Of a stretch of 64,000 nt of DNA, positions 43,483 to 51,444 are shown one piece after another. Each line of letters opens with the position of its first letter. Position 1 is the stretch's first letter. The notes beneath the pieces were generated by a model that saw nothing but the letters and a program-made list of their open reading frames with translations, did no database searches and was not told where the DNA came from. Source of the DNA: CAYVQF01 sp964454015 (GTDB taxonomy: Bacteria; Myxococcota_A; Bradymonadia; UBA4248); assembly GCA_964454015.1 (NCBI GenBank), contig CAYVQF010000017.1, forward strand, positions 1-64,000, in the 5' to 3' direction. The translations under genes were made by a program, and so were the position numbers.

Positions 43483-45663
43483 ATGGTCCGCTTCTTTCCC
43501 CTGTTCCTAGGCGCGTCGATCCTGGCCGCCTGCGCCACGACACCGGCCACGCCAACCGATGAGGCTGCGCTTGCCATGACGACCGAAGAGACCGCGACCG
43601 CGGAGGCCGATGCGGCCCTCGAGGGCAACCCCTTCTTCCGCGAGAGCACCTTGCCCTATGCCATGCCGCCCTTTGACCAGATCAAGGATGAGCACTACCT
43701 GCCAGCTTACTTGCAAGGGATGGAGCAGCACCTCGCCGAGATCGCGGCCATCGCCAACAACTCCGAGGCGCCGACCTTTGCCAACACGGTGGTCGCCATG
43801 GAGCAGAGCGGGCGCCTGCTGGTGCGCGTGGCCCGCGTTTTCCGGAATCTGAACTCGGCCCACACCAACGAGGCCATGCAGGCCGTCGAGAAGACTGTGG
43901 CTCCCCTCTACGCGGCCCACTTCGACGCCATCTACCTCAACGACCTCCTCTTCGCGCGCCTGGACAGCCTCTATGAGCAGCGGGCGAGTCTGGGGCTGGA
44001 CGCCGAGTCCCTGCGCCTCTTGGAGCGCTATCACACCGATTTCGTGCGCGCCGGCGCGCGCCTCGACGAGGCGCAGAAGACCCGGCTGCGGGCCATCAAC
44101 AGCGAGCTCGCCGAGCTGTCCACGGCCTTTGGCCAGAATGTCTTGGCCGAGACCAACCAGTCGGCGGTGCTCGTCGACAGCCTCGAAGCGCTGGCGGGTC
44201 TGAGCGACAACGACATCGCCTCGGCCGCCACGGCCGCCGCCGCTGCCGGACACGAGGGCAAGTACTTGTTGGCCCTGCAGAACACCACCATCCAGCCCAT
44301 CCTCAACCAGATGCAAAACCGCGCCTTGCGCGAGCGTATCCACCGCGCCTCCATCTCCCGCGGGGCCCGGGACAACGCCCAGGACAACCGCCCCCTGGTG
44401 GTCCGCATGGCGACCCTGCGGGCTGAGCGCGCCGAGCTGCTCGGTTACAGCAACGCCGCCGACTACATCCTGGAAGACCAGACCGCCAAGAATAAGGAAG
44501 CGGTCAACGAGATGCTCGCCCTGCTAGCGCCAGCGGCGCTGCTCAACGCCCAACGGGAAGCCAACGAGATTCAGGCGCTCATCCAGAGCCAAGGCGAGTC
44601 TTTTGGCCTGGAGCCCTGGGACTGGGCTTACTACGCCGAACAAGTGCGCAAGGCCCGCTACGATCTCGACGAGAACCAGCTCAAACCCTACTTCGAGTTG
44701 GAGTCGGTGCTGGTCAACGGGGTCTTCTATTCGGCCACCCAGCTCTTCGGCATCACCTTCGTCGAGCGCTTCGACCTGCCCGTCTACCACCCCGACGTGC
44801 GAGTGTGGGAGGTCTTCGACGCCGACGGCAGCCCCCTGGGCCTCTTCTTCGGCGACTTCTGGGCCCGTGAGTCCAAGCGCGGCGGCGCCTGGATGAACCA
44901 GTACGTCCTCCAGTCCAACCTCCTCGGCGAGCGCCCGGTGGTGGGCAACCACCTCAACGTCACCAAGCCGCCAGCGGGCCAGCCTACCCTGCTCACGGTG
45001 CGCGAGGTCGAGACCCTCTTCCACGAGTTCGGCCACGCCATCCACGGTTTCTTCTCCGACGTCACCTACCCCCGCTTTGGCGGCACCACGGTCCCGCGCG
45101 ACTTCGTCGAGTATCCGTCCCAGGTCTACGAGATGTGGGCCTTCTGGCCCGAAGTGCTGACCCACTACGCCAAACACTACGAAGACGGCAGCCCTATCCC
45201 CCAAGAGATGATCGACAAGGTCATGGAAGGGCGGCAGTTCAACCAAGGTTACGCCACCACGGAGTACGTGGCCGCCGCCATCATCGACCAAGCCTGGCAT
45301 CAGAGCCCCTCCAACGCCATCCCGGTAGACGTCGCCGCCTTTGAAGAAGAGGCGTTGCGCCAGGCTGGGCTGCTCTTCGCGCCCGTGCCGCCGCGTTACC
45401 TCAGCACTTACTTCAATCACGTCTTCTCCGGCGGCTACTCCGCCGGCTACTACGCCTACATCTGGGCCGAGGTCCTCGACGCCGACAGCGTCGAGTGGTT
45501 CAAGAGCAACGGCGGCCTCACCCGCGAGAACGGCCAGCGTCTGCGCGAGGCGGTGCTCTCCCGCGGTGGCAGCCGCGACGCCATGGAGCTCTACCGCGCC
45601 TTTGCTGGCCGCGATCCCTCCATCGAGCCGCTCTTGGCGCGGCGCGGGCTGGTCATGCCCTAA
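43483..45663 (+). CDS. dcp: M3-family oligopeptidase / dipeptidyl carboxypeptidase, lipoprotein
   Basis: 726 residues; start at 43483 with GAGGAG and a lipobox (GASILAAC). The catalytic zinc motif is FHEFGHAIHG with the third ligand Glu in FVEYPSQVYEMWAF, and the substrate loop FSGGYSAGYYAYIWAEV with the Tyr and His residues of M3 peptidases is intact. The overall length matches Dcp/OpdA-type enzymes. It is probably a periplasmic peptidase acting on short peptides; the symbol is a best match, since oligopeptidase A and Dcp are hard to separate by eye. The 277 bases upstream hold no gene. Confidence 0.9.
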   Translation: MVRFFPLFLGASILAACATTPATPTDEAALAMTTEETATAEADAALEGNPFFRESTLPYAMPPFDQIKDEHYLPAYLQGMEQHLAEIAAIANNSEAPTFANTVVAMEQSGRLLVRVARVFRNLNSAHTNEAMQAVEKTVAPLYAAHFDAIYLNDLLFARLDSLYEQRASLGLDAESLRLLERYHTDFVRAGARLDEAQKTRLRAINSELAELSTAFGQNVLAETNQSAVLVDSLEALAGLSDNDIASAATAAAAAGHEGKYLLALQNTTIQPILNQMQNRALRERIHRASISRGARDNAQDNRPLVVRMATLRAERAELLGYSNAADYILEDQTAKNKEAVNEMLALLAPAALLNAQREANEIQALIQSQGESFGLEPWDWAYYAEQVRKARYDLDENQLKPYFELESVLVNGVFYSATQLFGITFVERFDLPVYHPDVRVWEVFDADGSPLGLFFGDFWARESKRGGAWMNQYVLQSNLLGERPVVGNHLNVTKPPAGQPTLLTVREVETLFHEFGHAIHGFFSDVTYPRFGGTTVPRDFVEYPSQVYEMWAFWPEVLTHYAKHYEDGSPIPQEMIDKVMEGRQFNQGYATTEYVAAAIIDQAWHQSPSNAIPVDVAAFEEEALRQAGLLFAPVPPRYLSTYFNHVFSGGYSAGYYAYIWAEVLDADSVEWFKSNGGLTRENGQRLREAVLSRGGSRDAMELYRAFAGRDPSIEPLLARRGLVMP

Positions 45664-45758
45664 GGGCGATGACCGCTGGGTCCTCAGGGCCCACACCAGA
45701 CCAAGCGCGCCAGACGCGCCGCTGGCGCGCCGCCGCCGCGCCGCCGCCGCAGCCCAGC

Positions 45759-46334
45759 TCAGTAGTTGTAGGCCTTCTCTTCGAAGTACTCTTTGCCGTG
45801 CAAGCACGCCGGGCACTTGGCGATGGGCTCGTTGCCGTGGTGCACGTAGCCACACTTGCGGCACTTCCAGGCGGTCTTCTCTTCTCGCTTGAGGACCGTC
45901 TCGCTCTTGACCCGCTCCAGCAGCTTGTTGAAGCGCGCCTCGTGCTCTTTCTCGGCGCGGGCGATCATATTGAAGGCCTGGGCGACCTCGGTGAAGCCCT
46001 CTTGCTTGGCCGTCTCGGCGAAGGCCGGGTAGAGCTCGGCCCACTCTTCGTGCTCGCCTTGGGCGGCGGCGAGGAGGTTCTCGGCGGTGTCGCCAATGAT
46101 GCCGGCGGGATAAGCAGCGCTGATCTCGACCATGCCGCCTTCGAGGAAGCGGAAGAAGCGCTTGGCGTGCTGGCGCTCGTTGTCGGCCGTTTCGATGAAG
46201 ATCTCCGCGATCTGGTGATAGCCAGCCTTGGCGGCGACCTTCGCCGCGTAGGTGTAGCGGTTGCGCGCCTGAGATTCGCCAGCGAAGGCCGCGAGGAGGT
46301 TCTTCTCGGTCTGAGTGCCTTTGATCGATGCCAT
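45759..46334 (-). CDS. Rubrerythrin
   Basis: 191 residues from the ATG at 46334 (AAGGAATG upstream; earlier in-frame starts are unsupported). A diiron ferritin-like domain with the two E-x-x-H/E-x-x-R motifs (NRYTYAAKVAAKAGYHQIAEIF, ENLLAAAQGEHEEWAELY, ARAEKEHEARFNKLLERV) is followed by a C-terminal rubredoxin-type Cys4 site (WKCRKCGYVHHG...KCPACLHGKEYF). It reduces hydrogen peroxide with electrons from a rubredoxin-like carrier. Its start faces the Fur-like operator and the Fur-family gene across a 347-base intergenic region. Confidence 0.95.
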   Translation of the reverse strand: MASIKGTQTEKNLLAAFAGESQARNRYTYAAKVAAKAGYHQIAEIFIETADNERQHAKRFFRFLEGGMVEISAAYPAGIIGDTAENLLAAAQGEHEEWAELYPAFAETAKQEGFTEVAQAFNMIARAEKEHEARFNKLLERVKSETVLKREEKTAWKCRKCGYVHHGNEPIAKCPACLHGKEYFEEKAYNY

Positions 46335-46610
46335 GGTACATTCCTTGGGTTGAAGAAAAGAAAACGCGGCGCCAACGGCCGTGGGACTGCGGTCCCGAAT
46401 GCCCGGCATCTTAGGTCCCCACCCAGAAAATGTCCACGTTCGAGCAGCCCTCCTGAGACCGCGGCACTAGGGCCGCCCTATCGGCCTGCCCCTGCCATCG
46501 TGGTGCCCCCTCCTCATCATTCAGAAGAAACCACTTGGCGCGCGAGACCTCTGAGATCTTTTCCCCCTCGACACATCCAACGGGCTTGCCACCCCCCAAG
46601 CCACCGTGTT
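46335..46610. other. Upstream region of rubrerythrin, no gene
   Basis: No credible ORF; part of the divergent regulatory region between rubrerythrin and the Fur-family gene. I see no promoter I can pin down apart from the palindrome at 46611. Confidence 0.4.
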
Positions 46611-46647
46611 AGGGAGCAAAGTGCAACTGAGTTGCACTTTGCTCCCT
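46611..46647. promoter_or_regulatory. 37-bp palindromic operator upstream of the Fur-family gene
   Basis: An 18-base arm, AGGGAGCAAAGTGCAACT (46611-46628), one base G, and its exact reverse complement (46630-46647). The core TGCAACT-G-AGTTGCA is a 7-1-7 inverted repeat, the shape of Fur, Zur and PerR boxes. It ends 34 bases before the regulator's ATG, which fits autoregulation and possibly control of rubrerythrin on the other side. A transcription-terminator role is less likely in view of no U-tract. Confidence 0.8.
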
Positions 46648-46681
46648 CACACGGATCGTAACATCAGGCGGCTGCCTCCCC

Positions 46682-47164
46682 ATGATCCACGAAAAAATCG
46701 CCCAACAACGCCTGCGCAACGCCGGCCTGCGCGCCACCGCCGCCCGGCGCAAGGTCCTCACCGCCCTCATCGCGCACCAAGGTCCGCTCCGCCACGGCGA
46801 CCTCCTCCAGGGCGCCGCCGCCGACCTGGACCGCGTCACAGCCTACCGCGCCTTGAGCGCTCTCTGTGAGCACGACCTGGCCCATCGCGTCCAAGGCACG
46901 GACGGCGTGTGGCGATACTGCGCCCACACCCCCGCGCTCAGCGGCTGTCCAGGCGGCCACGCCCACCTCCTCTGCGAGATCTGCGGCGAGATGTGGTGTG
47001 TCCTCACGGCCAGCCTGCCCCGCGTCGAGGTGGGCGAGTTCCGGGTCGCGGGCAAGCAGATGGTCATCTACGGCTGCTGCGCCGCCTGCTACGCCATGCT
47101 GCCCCAGCCGGGCACGCCCTCGGCCCGTGGCCCCCAGAACGATTCACCCGTCTCCACAACTTGA
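46682..47164 (+). CDS. Fur-family metal-dependent repressor
   Basis: 160 residues. The N-terminal winged helix (AARRKVLTALIAHQGPLRHGDLLQGAAA...DRVTAYRALSALCE) is followed by a dimerisation domain with CEICGEMWC and the C-terminal YGCCAAC, two Cys pairs for structural zinc. The GGHAHLLC His-rich segment is the regulatory metal site region. Fur, Zur and PerR cannot be separated by eye; downstream TonB receptor, permease and metal P-type ATPase argue for a metal-uptake regulator (Zur or Fur), while rubrerythrin opposite would also suit PerR. The ATG lies behind the palindrome at 46611. Confidence 0.88.
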   Translation: MIHEKIAQQRLRNAGLRATAARRKVLTALIAHQGPLRHGDLLQGAAADLDRVTAYRALSALCEHDLAHRVQGTDGVWRYCAHTPALSGCPGGHAHLLCEICGEMWCVLTASLPRVEVGEFRVAGKQMVIYGCCAACYAMLPQPGTPSARGPQNDSPVSTT

Positions 47165-47225
47165 GTGCCCCAGGCGTCACCCTGACGCGTCGCAGGCACC
47201 CACTCACCAACAGGATCCTCCGTTC

Positions 47226-48017
47226 ATGAAAAAACTCGTCTTCCTGATCCCCTCCCTCCTCCTCTTCGTGGCCTGCGACGAACAAGACACAGACGTCAAG
47301 GTGCCGACTGAGGCCGTCACCCTCACCGTGGCCGTGGAGGGCGTCGAGCAGGCGCTGTCCCTGGCGACCCTGACCGCGCAAGAGGGGCCCAGCGGCGTCG
47401 CCGAGGTCAATCTCTTGGCCGTGCTAAGCGCCGCCGCCCCTGACGCCAACCTGGCCGACTTCGTCTGTGATTTCGTCGCCGAAGACGGCTTCCGCACCTC
47501 GGACAAAGGCGTCGGCTGCGAGCCTCTGCCGTGCCAACAAAGCGAGAACGCTTGGGTCGAGGTCAACACGGGAGATCTGCGCTGGTTGCCCGAGCTGGGG
47601 ATGCGCGGTTGTTACGGCCCCAAAGCCCTGCGTCGCGTCGAGCTCAGCCCGGCGCCGCCGCCCGTGGAAGGCATCGTCATCACCGTCGCCGTCGCCGACA
47701 CCGACCATCCCGTGTCTTTGCTCGACCTCGAGCCCAGCCTCGGCCCCGACGACCTGATGGAAGTCGGCCTCGACGCGGTGCTCTTGCAGGCCGAGCCGGC
47801 GGGCGCCCTCGCGGACTACCTCTGCGATTTCGTCTCGGCCGATGGCTTCCGCACCTCCAGCAAAGGCGAGGGCTGTGAGCCCATCTCCTGCGCCCGCACG
47901 GCCAACGCCCGTCTGGACGTGGCCACGGGCGACATGCGCTGGCTCGAAGAGGAGGCCGACCTCCGCGGCTGTTATCGCCTCTCGGCGCTGCGCCGGGTGG
48001 AGCTCATCCTGCCGTGA
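47226..48017 (+). CDS. Lipoprotein with two tandem homologous domains, unknown function
   Basis: 263 residues; lipobox FVAC followed by Asp-Glu. Two copies of the same about 110-residue domain follow: (1) from TLTVAVEGVEQALSLATL to RGCYGPKALRRVEL, and (2) from VITVAVADTDHPVSLLDL to RGCYRLSALRRVEL. Both repeat the DGFRTS-x(1,2)-KG-x-GCEP and GDLRWL / GDMRWL signatures, so it is an internal duplication. Family not recognised. Its stop overlaps the next start (TGATG), so it is coupled to the TonB receptor gene and may be that receptor's periplasmic or outer-face partner. Confidence 0.82.
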   Translation: MKKLVFLIPSLLLFVACDEQDTDVKVPTEAVTLTVAVEGVEQALSLATLTAQEGPSGVAEVNLLAVLSAAAPDANLADFVCDFVAEDGFRTSDKGVGCEPLPCQQSENAWVEVNTGDLRWLPELGMRGCYGPKALRRVELSPAPPPVEGIVITVAVADTDHPVSLLDLEPSLGPDDLMEVGLDAVLLQAEPAGALADYLCDFVSADGFRTSSKGEGCEPISCARTANARLDVATGDMRWLEEEADLRGCYRLSALRRVELILP

Positions 48018-50023
48018 TGCTGGACCGCCTCGCCCATGCCCGCGGCCACTTGCCCTGCACGGTGGCAGCGGCCCTGCTGCTGCTCATGGCCAGCAGCGCC
48101 GCTGCCACCGCCCAAGATCTGCCCCCCTCAGAAGAAGACGGCGACGACCCCCTCTGGCTCGCCCCCATCGACGTCGAGGCCGCGCCCTCCGACGACCTCC
48201 CCCCTCCCCTGCACCGCCGCAGCGTCGCCGTCCAGCCTGGCAGCGATGGCCACACGGCCGCCCTCGCCGGCGGCGCCGGCGTCCAGCTCCGCCCCAGCGC
48301 CAAAGGCGACCTCAGCGGCACCTTCGGCGGCTTTCGCCAGCGCCAGGTCGCGTTCACCCTCGAAGGCGCGCCCCTCGCCCAACCTTACGACGGCGCCGTC
48401 AGCATCGCCGCCTTGCCCGCCGCCTGGTTCGCCGCCGTCACCCACCACACGCCCGGCGCCGACCTCGGCAACGGCGGCAGCATGGGCGGCGGCGTCGACC
48501 TCAGCCTCCGCGCCCCTGGGGGCGAGGGCCCCTTGATCGGCGGCGAGCTCAGCTATGCCTCCCCGTGGGGCGGCGAAGCCAGCCTCTGGCACCACGCCGG
48601 CTACGGGCCGCTGCGCTGGGTCCTCGTCGGTGGCCTCGCCGCCCACGACCCGTGGCGCATGGCCGCCGCCTTCACCCCCACTGCCAACGAAGACGGCCAC
48701 CGCCGCGACAACAGCGACCGCCAGCAGGCCCACGCCCTCGCCCGAGTCGAAGCCGATGTGGGCCAGGGCCGCCTCGGCGCCCACTTCGGCTGGATCGAAG
48801 CCGAACGCGGCCTGCCGCCCTCTACCACAGCCAATCTCCCCCGCTACTGGCGCTTCTCCACCTGGCGCAGCGTCCTCAGCGGCGTCCACTACGACAGCGG
48901 CCCCGCAGACACGCTGCGCACGGTGCTCCGCACCTGGGTCCACCATTACCACAACGTCCTCGACGCCTACGACGACGCGACCTATCAGACGCGAGACCGC
49001 TTGGACGCCTTCACCTCGCGCTGGAACGACTGGTCCCTGGGCCTATCGGCCCACCTCAGCACCGGCCCGTGGGCCCTGCCCCTGGGCGACCTGGACCTGG
49101 CCCTGCGCGGCGAAGTCCAGCTCCACCGGCACCAGGCCGACGCCCGCGATCCCCTTCATCAGTGGCAGATCGAAGTCGCCCCGGGGGCCAACTGGGAGCT
49201 CACTCCCGCCTGGCGCCTCCTCGGCGAAGTCGGCCTCAGCGCCAACTACGTCGGCGACCCCGAAGCGTCCCCAGTCGATCCCTGGGCCAAGGCGCTCTTC
49301 GCCACCCTCGGCGCCGACTGGGAGCCCCCAGGCCGCCCCTGGCGCCTGGGGCTGCGCCTCTTGCGCAGCGTGCGCCTGCCCACCCTCAAGGAGTGGGTCA
49401 GCGACTTCGGCACGGCCTTCAGCGACACGGGCGCCCTGCGCCCCGAGTCGGCCTGGACGGCGCGCTGCGCCGCGAGCTGGCGGCCGGCCTCCTGGCTCCT
49501 CCTCAGCAGCACCCTCTCGGCCTCGACCGTCAGGGATCTCCTCGAGGCCACCTGGCGCGAGGACGGCAGCCGCACCTTGGCCAACCTGCCGGCGGCCTAC
49601 CTCCTCAGCGGCGAGCTCGGCCTGCGCTTGGGCCCCTGGGCGGGGCTCGGCGTCGACCTGAGCTACCAGGCCCTCTTGGCCCGGACCTGGGACGCGCACG
49701 CCGCCTTGGCCTACCGCCCGCCGCATCACCTGGACGCCGTCGTCCGTTATCAGCCCTTGGCCGCCCTTCAGCTCTGGGTGCGCGGCGAGTGGCTGGCGCA
49801 GCAGCGCGCCGAAGATCCCTTTCAGACCCGCGACGTCTACCTCGGGGCGCGCTTCGTCCTCGACGCCGGCGCTGCCTACGACCTGGGCCCGGTGCACCTC
49901 TGGGGCAAGCTGGCCAACGCCCTCGACATGGCGTATGCAGACGCCTGGGGATATCCAGCGCCCGGGCGAGCGCTCATGGTCGGGCTGCGATTGGAGACGA
50001 GCGCGCCGCAGCCGGACGAATGA
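48017..50023 (+). CDS. TonB-dependent outer-membrane receptor
   Basis: 668 residues. Signal peptide (TVAAALLLLMASSAAATAQ), then a plug-like domain (residues about 50-160, including AALAGGAGVQLRPSAKGDLSG and AFTLEGAPLAQPYDG) and a long barrel region with alternating aromatic strands ending ALMVGLRLETSAPQPDE. The canonical final aromatic residue of outer-membrane barrels is missing at the very end, as a few polar residues follow. Substrate unknown; metal or metallophore is suggested only by the neighbours. Its stop overlaps the permease start (ATGA), so the two are coupled. Confidence 0.82.
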   Translation: MLDRLAHARGHLPCTVAAALLLLMASSAAATAQDLPPSEEDGDDPLWLAPIDVEAAPSDDLPPPLHRRSVAVQPGSDGHTAALAGGAGVQLRPSAKGDLSGTFGGFRQRQVAFTLEGAPLAQPYDGAVSIAALPAAWFAAVTHHTPGADLGNGGSMGGGVDLSLRAPGGEGPLIGGELSYASPWGGEASLWHHAGYGPLRWVLVGGLAAHDPWRMAAAFTPTANEDGHRRDNSDRQQAHALARVEADVGQGRLGAHFGWIEAERGLPPSTTANLPRYWRFSTWRSVLSGVHYDSGPADTLRTVLRTWVHHYHNVLDAYDDATYQTRDRLDAFTSRWNDWSLGLSAHLSTGPWALPLGDLDLALRGEVQLHRHQADARDPLHQWQIEVAPGANWELTPAWRLLGEVGLSANYVGDPEASPVDPWAKALFATLGADWEPPGRPWRLGLRLLRSVRLPTLKEWVSDFGTAFSDTGALRPESAWTARCAASWRPASWLLLSSTLSASTVRDLLEATWREDGSRTLANLPAAYLLSGELGLRLGPWAGLGVDLSYQALLARTWDAHAALAYRPPHHLDAVVRYQPLAALQLWVRGEWLAQQRAEDPFQTRDVYLGARFVLDAGAAYDLGPVHLWGKLANALDMAYADAWGYPAPGRALMVGLRLETSAPQPDE

Positions 50024-51405
50024 AGAAAATACCCGACGTCTTTGTCATCGTGACCCTGTTGATCATCCTGGCCTGCATCGCCACCTGGCTCATCCCGGGA
50101 GGCAGCTACAGCCGCCAGGAGGAGCTGGTCGCCGGTGAGCCGCGCCTGGTGGTGGTGCCCGGCACCTACGCCCCCGAGCCGGCCCAGCCCCAGCTCCTCG
50201 AAGCCTTCATGGCCCCCCTCAAGGGTTTCAAGCGCCTGGCCTCCATCATCGGCTTCATCTTCATCGTCGGCGGCGCCTTCCACCTCCTCAGCGCCAGCGG
50301 CGCCATCGCCGCCGGCATCGGCCAAGTGGTCAAGCGCCTGCGCCACCGGGCCTACCTCATCATCCCCTTGGTCATGGGGCTCTTCTCCCTCTTTGGCGCC
50401 CTCTTCGGCATGTGCGAAGAGGCCATGCCCTTCGTCCTCATCTTCGTCCCCCTGGCCCTGGCCCTGGGTTACGACTCCATCGTCGGCGTCTGCCTCTCCT
50501 TTCTCGCCGCGGGCGTCGGCTTCGCCGGCGCCTTCATCAACCCCTTCACCGTCCAGATCGGCCAGAGCCTAGCCGCCGTCGAGCCCCTCTCGGGCATGGG
50601 CTACCGGGTCATCGTCTGGCTCATCGCCACGGCCGTGGTCATCACCTGGGTCATGCTCTACGCCCGCCGCATCGCCCGCGATCCCACCCGCAGCCCCATG
50701 TACGCCCTCGATCAGGTCCGCCGCGCCGAGCTCGCCGCCGCCCAAGAGGCGGCCACCCACTTCACCTGGCGCCACGCCATCGTCCTCGTGGCCCTGGCCA
50801 CCACCATCGTCGTCATGATCCTCGGCTCGGTGCTCTGGGACTGGTACCTCTACGAAATCGCCGGCCTCTTCCTGGGCCTCGGCCTCAGCGCCGGCCTGGC
50901 CGCCGGCCTCGACGCCAACCGCATGGCCCGCGCCTTCGTCGACGGCTGCAAAGAGATGACCGCCGCCGCCCTCATCATCGGCTTCGCCGGGGGCATCGTG
51001 GTCATCCTCGAAGACGGCCGCATCATGGACAGCCTCCTCCACGGCATGGCCAGCGTCACCTTCCAGCTCCCCCCTTACGGCGCCGCCTCCCTCCAGTACC
51101 TCCTCCAAATCGGCCTGAACTTCTTCGTCCCTTCGGGCACGACCCAGGCCGCCCTCACCATGCCCATCATGGCGCCACTGGCGGAGCTCTCGGGCCTCAC
51201 CCGCCAGACGGCGGTCCTCATCTTTCAGTTCGGCGACGGCTTCACCAACATGATCATCCCCACCTCGGGCATCACCGTCGGCACCCTCGCCATGGCCCGC
51301 ATCCCCTTCTCCGTGTGGTTTCGCTGGTGTTGGCCCCTCCAAGTGCTCCTCTTCGTTCTGGTCCACCTCTTCCTCATTTACCCAGTGCTCACCGGCTGGT
51401 CTTGA
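50020..51405 (+). CDS. Multi-pass permease, YfcC / DcuC-type
   Basis: 461 residues from the ATG at 50020 that overlaps the upstream TGA by 4 bases; a much longer frame beginning at 47842 is only the shadow of the receptor gene. About 12 membrane helices (MKKIPDVFVIVTLLIILACIATW start, LGSVLWDWYLYEIAGLFLGLGL in the middle) with conserved small-residue motifs: EEAMPFVLIFVPLALALGYD, GAGVGFAGAFINPF-like, FVPSGTTQAALTMPIMAPL and GDGFTNMIIPTSG. These match the YfcC/short-chain fatty-acid/C4-dicarboxylate ion-coupled transporter group. It sits in the inner membrane. The substrate is not predictable; neighbours hint at a metal- or metallophore-linked process. Confidence 0.85.
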   Translation: MKKIPDVFVIVTLLIILACIATWLIPGGSYSRQEELVAGEPRLVVVPGTYAPEPAQPQLLEAFMAPLKGFKRLASIIGFIFIVGGAFHLLSASGAIAAGIGQVVKRLRHRAYLIIPLVMGLFSLFGALFGMCEEAMPFVLIFVPLALALGYDSIVGVCLSFLAAGVGFAGAFINPFTVQIGQSLAAVEPLSGMGYRVIVWLIATAVVITWVMLYARRIARDPTRSPMYALDQVRRAELAAAQEAATHFTWRHAIVLVALATTIVVMILGSVLWDWYLYEIAGLFLGLGLSAGLAAGLDANRMARAFVDGCKEMTAAALIIGFAGGIVVILEDGRIMDSLLHGMASVTFQLPPYGAASLQYLLQIGLNFFVPSGTTQAALTMPIMAPLAELSGLTRQTAVLIFQFGDGFTNMIIPTSGITVGTLAMARIPFSVWFRWCWPLQVLLFVLVHLFLIYPVLTGWS

Positions 51406-51444
51406 TCTGGGATCCACGCAAGCCATGTCTCGGGCCCACTCTCC

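Noticed and set aside
47842..51405. 1187-codon frame on the plus strand merging receptor and permease regions
   Set aside because: The first about 725 codons are an out-of-frame shadow of the TonB receptor (Arg/Pro-rich); only the part from 50020 is the real permease.
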